Assembly: GCA_963772375.1 (NCBI GenBank)
Contig: CAVYXG010000005.1
Coordinates: 1,524,112-1,588,111 of the forward strand
Origin: DATBHM01 sp963772375
GTDB lineage: Bacteria > Actinomycetota > UBA4738 > JACQTL01
DNA: 64,000 nt
Direction of reading: 5' to 3'
Below, one piece after another: positions 58,035 to 64,000 of the stretch; the first letter of the stretch is position 1, and every line of letters begins with the position of its first letter. The notes beneath the pieces were generated by a model that made no database searches, was not told the DNA's origin, and was given only the letters and a program-made list of their open reading frames with translations. Made by a program: the position numbers and the translations under genes.

Positions 58035-60692
58035 TCAGAGCTCCCTCATGGTGTTCGAGACCGAACGCCCGGCGGCGCGGATCGCGCCTACCCCGGCAGC
58101 AACGGTCGCCGCCACCACGGCGGCCAGGACGAGAGCGAGGTACGGCCAGGGCAACTCGAGATGCTGCGGTGGCGGATCGAACACCCCGCTGAGGATCTTC
58201 ACGACCACGAACGCCACACCCCACCCGGCCAACGCGCCGAACAGCAGCCCGCCGGCGACGACGAACGCGGCCTCGCTCCAGACGAACGCGGCCAGGTGCC
58301 GGCGCCGGGCCCCGAGCGCGTTCGCGATCGCGAACGTCCGGCGGCGTTCGGCCAGGCCCAGCGCCAGCACCAGGCCCGACGCCCCCGCGGCGAGAACCAC
58401 CGCGAACAGCAGTTGGAGCCTGGTCAGTCCGGAGAGGTCAATCGCGGTCAGTGCGGACAGGGTGACCCGCGTCTGCGACACGATGTCGGTGACGGTCGCG
58501 CCCGACGCCGGTCCGAGCATCGCGCGCAGCCGTTCGGCCACGGCGGGAGGGCTGGCTGACGTCCGAACCAGCAGCGTCTGCGCCGCCGCGCTTGCAGTGC
58601 GCTGCGCGACGTACGCGCCGTTGGCCACGATGAAGGAGTCTCGGGGTGCCGTCGGGAACTCCCGAACGATGCCCACGTAGTGAAACGGCACCACGTGATA
58701 CCGATGATCGACTCCCGACTGGAGCCGGAGCCGCACGAGGTCGCCCGTGTGGAGCTGGAAGTCGTGGACGGTCTCGTCGGACACCAGCACGGCGTCGGGC
58801 CGGGCGGCCAGCGTTGCGAGCAGCGAGTCGGCGGTGCCGCCCGCGAAGAACGCGTCCGACATGTTCGTGACACGGCCGACAGTTCGGGGGTCGATCCCGT
58901 AGAGGTCCTGGAGGTCCGTTCCCACGTACGCGAACCGGTGCTGCATGGTTTCGGCCGCGGTCACGCCGGGGATCGTGCGGGCCTCTCCGGCGATCCCGGC
59001 GGGAAGTCCGGTGGTCGCGGTAGTCGTGGCGGTGACGTCCGCGCCGTTCGTCAGCTCTGCGTCGACCCGCGCCTGGGCCCGGTAGGTCGAATCGAACACC
59101 GCCGTCGACATCGCGAACGCGCCTGCCAGCGCCACCAGCACCAGCCCACGAGAGAGGACCCGGCGCTGCCGTGTCATGGCCGCCGCGACCACGCCGGCGA
59201 GCCGGCCGGCGATGGGCCGCGACGCGCCGGCGATCGCCCGGCGCCCGCGGACGAGACTTGCGCGCGCGAGCCGCCACGTGAACAGCGCTGCGCCGACCCA
59301 CAGGCACAGGGGGGCGAGCAGGGTGAAGAACGACACCGAGATCGTGGGGACCCCTTCGGGGGCCAGGACGACCAAGTAGCCCGAACGAACCGCCTGCCAG
59401 AAGAGCAGGCCTGCGACCGCGAGAAGGACGAAGTCGACGTAGGTTCGCATCCAGACGGGTGGCCGAGCCTCCCGGATCTGCGCCCGTGCGGTGGTCACGC
59501 TCAGATGCTTCGCGTCCCGTCGTGCGGGAAGCACGACCGTGACGAACGCCAGCGCGAGCCCGGTGGCGGCTGCTACCGCAGCCCAGGCGAGGGACTGTCC
59601 GGCGGTCGCGCCCAGGCCGTTCGCGCCGAAGAGCGCCCTCCCGAGGACGAGAGCTACGCCGATCCCCAACGCCGACCCCACGACGCCGACGAGCACGGCC
59701 TCCGACGCAGCGAGTCGACCGATCCTCCGTGGCGTCGCTCCCCGGATCCGCAGGAGGGCCTGCTCCCCGCGGCGCCGCTCGCTCCCTGAGGCCGCAACCG
59801 CTGCGGTCAGGAGCGCCGCCACGACGACTCCGGGCAACCCGAGGAACAGGAACAGCAGCTCGGCGTACGCCGCGTCGCTCCGCCCAGCGTCGAGCTGTGC
59901 AGCCAGGTTGTCGCCCACGACGCCGACTCCCGCGAGCCGGGCCTCGAGGTTCCGCGCCCGTTGCAGCACCTCCGCGAACGCCGCACCCGGGTCGGGCGGG
60001 AGGTCCGGGGCGAGGTTCACGTGGATCTGCTCGGTAACGACGTCCGGCCGCATGCCGGCGACGGGGTCGAACGCCCGGTGCCATTGCTCTGAGGGGAGCA
60101 GCACCACGTTGTCGGGCGGCGCCGTGGGGCCGGCGCCTGGCGCCGCCCCGATCGTCTGGAAAAGCGAGTCCGCACTCGGCAGGTCGATCACCCCGTCGAC
60201 CAGCAGCTGGACGGGAGGCATGCCCGGGCGGGCCATTCGGAACGTGGACCCGACGGTCGCGCCGAGGTTCGCCGCGGTCTGCTGTGCAATCAGTACTCCA
60301 GAGTCGGCGTCCACGAGCGGCCGGACTACGCCCGGGAAGTCCCGTTGGTACCCGGGCGGCAGGGCGAGCGCCATGCCGGAGCCTGTTTCCTGCACCGTCG
60401 GCCCGGTCGCGGCGGTGAAGTGCGGCACCTCCGCGTAACCGACTGGGTCGGCGGTGACCACACCTGGGCTCTCCTGCACGATCCGGAGTGCCGTGTCGGG
60501 GTTCGCCTTCGTGGAAAGCTGGACCTGCCAATCCACTGCGACTCCGCGAGTCGCCTGCTGCGTCATGTGGGCTCTGGTCGAGGTGAAAAACGCACCGAGC
60601 GAAGCCAGGAGGGCGACCGAGAGCGCAACGCCGAGCGCAAGGCCGGCGGTCCGCGCCGGCCGGCGCGTCACTAGGCCCCGGACCCACCTCAC
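58035..60692 (-). CDS. FtsX-type ABC transporter permease (MacB/LolC-like, double domain)
   Basis: 885 residues. It has the long FtsX/MacB permease plan twice: TM1 (TAGLALGVALSVALLASLGAFF), a large extracytoplasmic domain of about 250 residues, then a three-helix bundle (LLFLFLGLPGVVVAALLTAAVAA, VGVVGSALGIGVALVLG, AAATGLALAFVTVVLPARRD). Two more helices and a second large domain with a second C-terminal three-helix bundle follow (LLFAVVLAAGASGLVLALGL, AAFVVAGGLLFGALAGW, YLALVLAAVVAATVAAGVGA). The permease works with the ATPases encoded upstream to move lipid, lipoprotein or peptide substrates or transmit force to periplasmic proteins. GTG start at 60692 overlaps the ATPase stop. Confidence 0.82.
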   Translation of the reverse strand: MRWVRGLVTRRPARTAGLALGVALSVALLASLGAFFTSTRAHMTQQATRGVAVDWQVQLSTKANPDTALRIVQESPGVVTADPVGYAEVPHFTAATGPTVQETGSGMALALPPGYQRDFPGVVRPLVDADSGVLIAQQTAANLGATVGSTFRMARPGMPPVQLLVDGVIDLPSADSLFQTIGAAPGAGPTAPPDNVVLLPSEQWHRAFDPVAGMRPDVVTEQIHVNLAPDLPPDPGAAFAEVLQRARNLEARLAGVGVVGDNLAAQLDAGRSDAAYAELLFLFLGLPGVVVAALLTAAVAASGSERRRGEQALLRIRGATPRRIGRLAASEAVLVGVVGSALGIGVALVLGRALFGANGLGATAGQSLAWAAVAAATGLALAFVTVVLPARRDAKHLSVTTARAQIREARPPVWMRTYVDFVLLAVAGLLFWQAVRSGYLVVLAPEGVPTISVSFFTLLAPLCLWVGAALFTWRLARASLVRGRRAIAGASRPIAGRLAGVVAAAMTRQRRVLSRGLVLVALAGAFAMSTAVFDSTYRAQARVDAELTNGADVTATTTATTGLPAGIAGEARTIPGVTAAETMQHRFAYVGTDLQDLYGIDPRTVGRVTNMSDAFFAGGTADSLLATLAARPDAVLVSDETVHDFQLHTGDLVRLRLQSGVDHRYHVVPFHYVGIVREFPTAPRDSFIVANGAYVAQRTASAAAQTLLVRTSASPPAVAERLRAMLGPASGATVTDIVSQTRVTLSALTAIDLSGLTRLQLLFAVVLAAGASGLVLALGLAERRRTFAIANALGARRRHLAAFVWSEAAFVVAGGLLFGALAGWGVAFVVVKILSGVFDPPPQHLELPWPYLALVLAAVVAATVAAGVGAIRAAGRSVSNTMREL

Positions 60693-61387
60693 CGCGAGGA
60701 TACGACCGCCCCCGCGGCGAGCCGTCCGTCGCGCAGCTCCCATTGGACGGGGAACCGTTCGGCGACCATGAGGTCGTGCGTCGCCACGACGACGGCCGCG
60801 CCCACCTTCCCGGACCATGCGAAGATCGACTCGACGACCCGCGCCGCCGTCTCGTGATCCTGCTGACCTGTGGGCTCGTCGGCCAGCAGGAGCCGGGGCG
60901 TCACCGCGACCGCGCGTGCCAGCCCGGCACGCTGCGCCTGCCCGCCCGAGATCTCCTCAGGGAGCTTCCGCGCCACCTCAAGGACCTCGAACCGCGAACA
61001 CGAGACCATCGCTGCCCGAGTGGCTGCGATCTCGTCTTGCCCGGCGAGGAGGCAGGGCAGCGCCACGTTCTCGAGGACGGTCAGGGGCGGAAGCAGTCCC
61101 GAGGATTGGAACGCTAGCCCGATCGCCCCAGGGCGGAGCGTGGCGCTGGGGGCCAATCCGGGCCATTCGAGGGTTCCCATGGACGGGGTTTCGAGCCCGG
61201 CGAGGAGGTGGAGCAGGGACGACTTCCCGCTCCCGGACGGGCCCACCACGGCGATCCGCTCGCCGGGACGGATCACAAAGTTCGCCGCCCGTAGGGCGTC
61301 TACCATCCGTGCCCCCCGGCCGTAAGTCACCGACACGTCGCTTCCGATGACGAGGGGTGTCTCCTCCGCGACCACGGCCACCATCAC
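60689..61387 (-). CDS. ABC transporter ATP-binding protein 2 (LolD/MacB type)
   Basis: 232 residues. Walker A VGPSGSGKSSLL (about residues 48-59), Q-loop AFQSSGLLP, signature ISGGQAQRAGLARA, Walker B LLLADEPTGQQD and H-loop ATHD. It is typical of the MacB/LolD/FtsE group that pairs with FtsX-type permeases. Its ATG overlaps the stop of the first ATPase gene (ATGA), and its own stop overlaps the permease start. With the different ATPase encoded next door it could form a heterodimer for a single permease. Confidence 0.88.
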   Translation of the reverse strand: MMVAVVAEETPLVIGSDVSVTYGRGARMVDALRAANFVIRPGERIAVVGPSGSGKSSLLHLLAGLETPSMGTLEWPGLAPSATLRPGAIGLAFQSSGLLPPLTVLENVALPCLLAGQDEIAATRAAMVSCSRFEVLEVARKLPEEISGGQAQRAGLARAVAVTPRLLLADEPTGQQDHETAARVVESIFAWSGKVGAAVVVATHDLMVAERFPVQWELRDGRLAAGAVVSSR

Positions 61388-62034
61388 GGCACCAACCCTC
61401 CGTCCACGATGTGCACGACCCGGTCTGCCGCTTCCGCGACCTTCGGACTGTGCGTCACGACGACGACCGACCCGCCCTCGTCGGCGCGCCCACGGAGCAG
61501 GCCCAGCACGACTTGTTCGGCCGCGTCGTCGATCTCGCCCGTCGGCTCGTCTGCCAGGAGCACGGGCGGGTCGTTCGCCAGGGCCACCGCGAGACCGGCA
61601 CGCGCGGCCTCGCCCCCAGAGAGCGTCGACGGCCAGGCCGCCGCGCGGTGTGCGATGCCGAGCGCCCCGAGCACCCCGCTGGGCGATGCTCCCCGCCGGC
61701 CCGACAGCGTTATCGCCGCTCGGACATTCCCCTCGACGGAAAGGTGCTCGATCAGGTTGCCGGCTTGCAGCAGGATGCCGACCGAGCGCGCTCGCATCCG
61801 GGAGCGAACCGCCTCCGGCCGCCTCGTCAGTCGCTCATCGGCGATCTCCACATGGCCGCCGTCCGGTTCATCGAGGCCGGCCAGACAGTGCAGCAGTGTC
61901 GACTTCCCGCTGCCGGACGGCCCCACGACCGCCACCATCTCGCCCGGCCCGACGTCCAGCGAGACGCCCCGGAGCGCGAACGTCTCATCGTCCTCAGTGT
62001 GGAAGAACCGGTACAGGTCGACCGCGCGGATCAT
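61384..62034 (-). CDS. ABC transporter ATP-binding protein 1 (divergent signature)
   Basis: 216 residues. Walker A VGPSGSGKSTLL, Q-loop LLQAGNLIE, signature LSGGEAARAGLAVAL, Walker B VLLADEPTGEID and H-loop VTHS. The signature lacks the usual Q-R pair (GGEAARAG instead of GGQQQRVA) and the H-loop is followed by Ser rather than Asp, so its hydrolysis site may be weak. The ATG at 62034 overlaps the lipoprotein stop. Longer in-frame starts exist (to 62067) but lie in the upstream gene. Confidence 0.85.
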   Translation of the reverse strand: MIRAVDLYRFFHTEDDETFALRGVSLDVGPGEMVAVVGPSGSGKSTLLHCLAGLDEPDGGHVEIADERLTRRPEAVRSRMRARSVGILLQAGNLIEHLSVEGNVRAAITLSGRRGASPSGVLGALGIAHRAAAWPSTLSGGEAARAGLAVALANDPPVLLADEPTGEIDDAAEQVVLGLLRGRADEGGSVVVVTHSPKVAEAADRVVHIVDGGLVP

Positions 62035-62732
62035 CGCCACCGGAAGCTCTCGGAGATCAGCTTCCACGCGTCCACGTTGTCCGACCCCACCGGAGACGCA
62101 AGGTCGATGCTCGCCTCGCGACCATTCCGGAAGAAGTCGAACCGGAGCACGTCCAGCCGGTACTGCTTGCCGGTCACGCGATTCGGGTCACTGTTGGCAT
62201 GGAGATCGACCTGGATCGCCGAACCTCCCGACAACTGGACCGCCCGCACTTCGACGAGCTCGAACGCGCGGAACGCCCGCTTGAGCTCCGGCACCTCGGA
62301 TCGCTTGACCGCAGCAGCGGTGGGCTGGATCGAGGTCTGACGCCAGCTCACCGAGATCGTGTTCAGCTTGCTGGTGAAGCTGACCTGCGACGACGTGCTT
62401 CGGCGCGACCAGCCCTCTGGAGCGCGAATCTCGAACCCGCCCCCCGTGGAGCGGTAGGGGACGAACTGCGTACTGTCCGGGATGTCGCCAGGGGGGTTGC
62501 TCTCGACGGGGACGGGTGACTCGGTCGGTATCGGCGACTCCGACGGGGGAGTGTGGGTCCGAGGGGGTGACGACGGAGCTCCGGTCGTCGAACCAGCTGT
62601 TCCACTCGCCGACCCGACCGGCCCGGTCGTCGGCCGGCTCGTCCTCGGTAGGGTCGTGTTCCCGGGCGCGCCTCCTGAACAGGCGGCGAGTCCGACGGCC
62701 GCGATCGCCGCGAGCACTGCGTTTCGGCGCAC
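62031..62732 (-). CDS. lipoprotein, first gene of the ABC exporter operon
   Basis: 233 residues. Lipobox LAAIAAVGLAAC (Cys near residue 18) is followed by a Thr/Pro/Ser-rich linker to ~residue 85 and a C-terminal domain with a beta-rich look: YRSTGGGFEIRAPEGW, VSFTSKLNTISVSWRQTS, AVQLSGGSAIQVDLHANSDPN, YRLDVLRFDFFRNGREASIDLASP. This last part resembles PsbP/LpqN/Mog1-like alpha/beta domains in outline (GFSIRxPxGW), a weak comparison. It probably sits outside the membrane and works with the exporter. The gene has five overlapping followers on the same strand. Confidence 0.72.
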   Translation of the reverse strand: MRRNAVLAAIAAVGLAACSGGAPGNTTLPRTSRPTTGPVGSASGTAGSTTGAPSSPPRTHTPPSESPIPTESPVPVESNPPGDIPDSTQFVPYRSTGGGFEIRAPEGWSRRSTSSQVSFTSKLNTISVSWRQTSIQPTAAAVKRSEVPELKRAFRAFELVEVRAVQLSGGSAIQVDLHANSDPNRVTGKQYRLDVLRFDFFRNGREASIDLASPVGSDNVDAWKLISESFRWR

Positions 62733-62797
62733 GGTTCTCCTTTCGTCGGGTTCGCATCCTTGTTACCGCGGAGCCGATGAGAAGACCGTGAGCCAGC

Positions 62798-62880
62798 ACA
62801 CCTCTCACGCCGCTCTCATGAGGGCGATGTCGCGATTGCGCTCGTGCGCGTACTGGAGGACGAACCGAAGATGTGCCGGG
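62798..62880 (+). repeat. partial copy of the response-regulator 5' end (pairs with 63385-63473)
   Basis: The bases from ACACCTCTCACGC to GATGTGCCGGG match 63385-63473 almost throughout. The first copy lacks six bases after GTGCGCGTACTGG, so it encodes VRVLEDEPKM instead of VRVLVVEDEPKM, and it has no continuation of the receiver domain. Both copies are on the plus strand. Confidence 0.75.
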
Positions 62881-62938
62881 ACGGGTCTGCCGTGTGCGCC
62901 GGACCGGACCTCCCGGGGCTGTTCGCGGGAGGACCCAG

Positions 62939-63237
62939 GTGATCACCTACTTCCAGGCGCTGGTGATGGGGGTCGTCCAGGGAGTGACCGAGCTCTTCCC
63001 CATCTCCAGCTTGGCCCAGGCCGTGATCCTTCCGACTGTGCTCGGCTGGGACAACCTGACTCGCGTGCAGTCTGCTCGTGGGGAGCATCGCCGCGGGGAT
63101 CGCGGCCTACCTACCTGTCGGTTCGGTTCCTGATGAGGTTCTTCGAGACCCGCACGCTCGCTCCGTTCGCTGTGTTCTGCTTGGTGGAGGGTGCCGTCTG
63201 TACCATCGGATTCGCTCTCACCGGCCACGGGTTCTGA
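62939..63237 (+). pseudogene. uppP: undecaprenyl-diphosphatase (UppP/BacA) remnant
   Basis: GTG at 62939 begins ITYFQALVMGVVQGVTELFPISS, the N-terminal active-site region of UppP, which dephosphorylates undecaprenyl-PP in wall synthesis. After about 42 codons the text jumps to the last ~50 residues of the family (LLVGSIAAGIAAYL, then VRFLMRFFETRTLAPFAVFCLVEG). The middle ~170 residues are gone, and a 4-bp duplication (CTAC) around 63107-63116 breaks the frame. It is a non-functional fragment; a complete uppP presumably exists elsewhere. Confidence 0.75.
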
Positions 63238-63389
63238 GCGAGGGGGCTTCGTGGAGCGCCCCTCATGGACCAGTCGGATGTGGCCACGCTGACGCTTCCC
63301 GAGCTTGCGGGATCTGCCCTGGATCCCAGTCTCGAATGGCCTCAAGCGAGCTTCCTGGTTCCGGATGACATCTCTGAAACAGCGACACC

Positions 63390-63406
63390 TCTCACGCTTC
63401 TCTCAT
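63390..63406 (+). promoter_or_regulatory. direct-repeat box upstream of the response regulator
   Basis: TCTCAC (63390-63395) and TCTCAT (63401-63406) lie 11 bp apart, the spacing typical of OmpR-family direct-repeat sites. The same pair (TCTCAC/TCTCAT) is kept in the copy at 62803-62819. It may be an autoregulatory site of the regulator that follows. Confidence 0.4.
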
Positions 63407-63430
63407 GAGAGCGGTGCCACGATTGCGCCC

Positions 63431-64000
63431 GTGCGCGTGCTGGTCGTGGAAGATGAACCGAAGATGGGCCGGGCGCTTCGGCGCGGGTTCGAGCAGGAGG
63501 GATACGCGGTCGATGTCGCGGCCGACGGCGAGGAGGGACTGTCGCTCGCGAGCGGGCGCGAGTACGACGTGGTGGTCCTCGACGTGTTGCTCCCAGGGCG
63601 GGACGGATTCGCCGTGTGCAGCGAGCTTCGGGCGCGGCGCCGGTGGGCGCCGGTCGTCATGCTGACGGCTCGCGATGCCGTGCAGGACCGAATCCGCGGG
63701 TTGGACGTGGGCGCCGACGACTACGTCGTGAAGCCGTTCTCCTTCGACGAGCTCCTGGCCAGGGTCCGCGCGTTGGTCCGGCGGGGGCCGGTGGAGCGCC
63801 CCACTGTCCTTGAGGTGGACGACGTCGCTCTCGACCCGGCCACCCATACGGTCACTCGCGGAGGATCCCGGTCGAGCTTCCGCGCGGGAATCTCGCTGCT
63901 CGAGTTCGATGCGACATCCGGGAGAGGTGGTCTCCCGAGGCCCGAATCCTCGAGCACGTCTGGGACTACAATTCCAGCGCCTTCTCCAACGTCGTCGACG
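63431..64000 (+). CDS. OmpR-family response regulator, receiver intact, DNA-binding half frame-disrupted, cut by right edge
   Basis: GTG at 63431. The first ~120 residues are a complete receiver domain: VRVLVVEDEPKM (acid pocket), phosphorylated Asp at about residue 51 in VVVLDVLLPG, MLTARD, and VKPFSFDELLARVRALVRRG. The winged-helix domain is then out of frame. Segments that resemble it occur in all three frames: ISLLEF in the starting frame, MRHPGEVVSR about 10 codons on in another frame, and EARILEHVWDYNSSAFSNVVD in the third. At least four small indels are needed to join them. The original frame is open to base 64000, so translation yields a receiver with a nonsense tail. Either real decay or poor sequence near an assembly edge. 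Confidence 0.7.
   Translation, partial: MRVLVVEDEPKMGRALRRGFEQEGYAVDVAADGEEGLSLASGREYDVVVLDVLLPGRDGFAVCSELRARRRWAPVVMLTARDAVQDRIRGLDVGADDYVVKPFSFDELLARVRALVRRGPVERPTVLEVDDVALDPATHTVTRGGSRSSFRAGISLLEFDATSGRGGLPRPESSSTSGTTIPAPSPTSST

Larger units (their letters stand above)
62733..63430. other. 698-bp region of decayed sequence
   Basis: Carries no intact gene. Left to right it contains a partial copy of the response-regulator promoter and first codons (62798-62880), the uppP remnant (62939-63237), a stretch without recognisable content, and the full response-regulator promoter copy (63385-63430). The pattern suggests duplication around a deleted gene. Confidence 0.6.

Noticed and set aside
1..64000. 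tRNA/rRNA genes, CRISPR arrays, insertion sequences, prophage genes
   Set aside because: Read for T-loop signatures, regularly spaced short repeats, transposase DDE or integrase motifs and terminal inverted repeats; none found by eye.

Overview
The window is about 70% G+C and densely coded. It is chromosomal DNA from an actinobacterium, probably an uncultured lineage outside the classical Actinomycetes. Supporting evidence: a 33-codon bS22-type ribosomal protein gene, an epimerase/acyltransferase pair closely resembling mycobacterial Rv0501-Rv0502, a SigK/RskA-type sigma and anti-sigma pair, a rex-hemA order as in Streptomyces, many GTG and some TTG starts, ATGA/GTGA overlaps, and several starts 6-10 nt below a TANNNT -10 box (leaderless style). 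I see no tRNA, rRNA, CRISPR array, insertion sequence or phage gene.

Layout. 1-3055 (minus): a degenerate alkaline-phosphatase-superfamily protein coupled to a DUF318-type permease and its TIGR03943 partner (cut by the left edge). 3094-5743 (minus): a fumarylacetoacetate-hydrolase-family enzyme and a Tat/lipoprotein phosphodiesterase whose catalytic motifs appear in circularly permuted order. 5961-14471 (plus): a catabolic block with P5C-type aldehyde dehydrogenase, two class III aminotransferases, a lone CoA-transferase alpha subunit, a HTH/PIN toxin-antitoxin pair, a deacetylase and pyruvate kinase. 14491-17917 (minus): a surface protein with four almost identical 98-residue repeats behind a Pro-rich membrane protein. 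18024-23333: two SDR dehydrogenases, a PF15698-like protein, a Clp1-like P-loop kinase, a GNAT, bS22 and an S-adenosylmethionine hydrolase. 23347-28571 (minus): a giant beta-helix plus seven-bladed FG-GAP propeller protein, broken by two single-base frameshifts. 28888-36511: the Rv0501/Rv0502-like pair and mixed housekeeping genes. 36613-44203: a beta-helix secreted protein, then DUF4331, TPR and NicO genes next to the ECF sigma/anti-sigma pair (44274-45724). 45766-49376 (plus): glutaredoxin-like, rex, hemA and hemL.

49360-54133 (minus) is a respiratory operon for a split, b6f-like cytochrome b complex: small membrane protein, 2x[4Fe-4S] ferredoxin, cytochrome b6-type subunit, subunit-IV type subunit, Rieske protein, c-type cytochrome, a four-helix protein and a 37-residue membrane peptide. 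A perfect 18-bp Rex palindrome (54221-54238) lies upstream, and Rex itself is encoded 8 kb away. tatA and ccdA, which export Rieske proteins and help mature cytochrome c, sit beside it. 55752-62732 (minus) is one overlapping operon: lipoprotein, two different ABC ATPases, one long FtsX-type permease and two secreted propeller proteins. The right end holds decayed DNA: a uppP remnant between two copies of a response-regulator 5' end, and a response regulator whose DNA-binding half is spread over several frames.

The strongest points for follow-up are the circularly permuted phosphatase pair, the Rex operator in front of the b6-type quinol oxidoreductase operon, the b6-like cytochrome features, a gene that seems to start at ATC, and the palindrome overlapping the start of the toxin-antitoxin operon.
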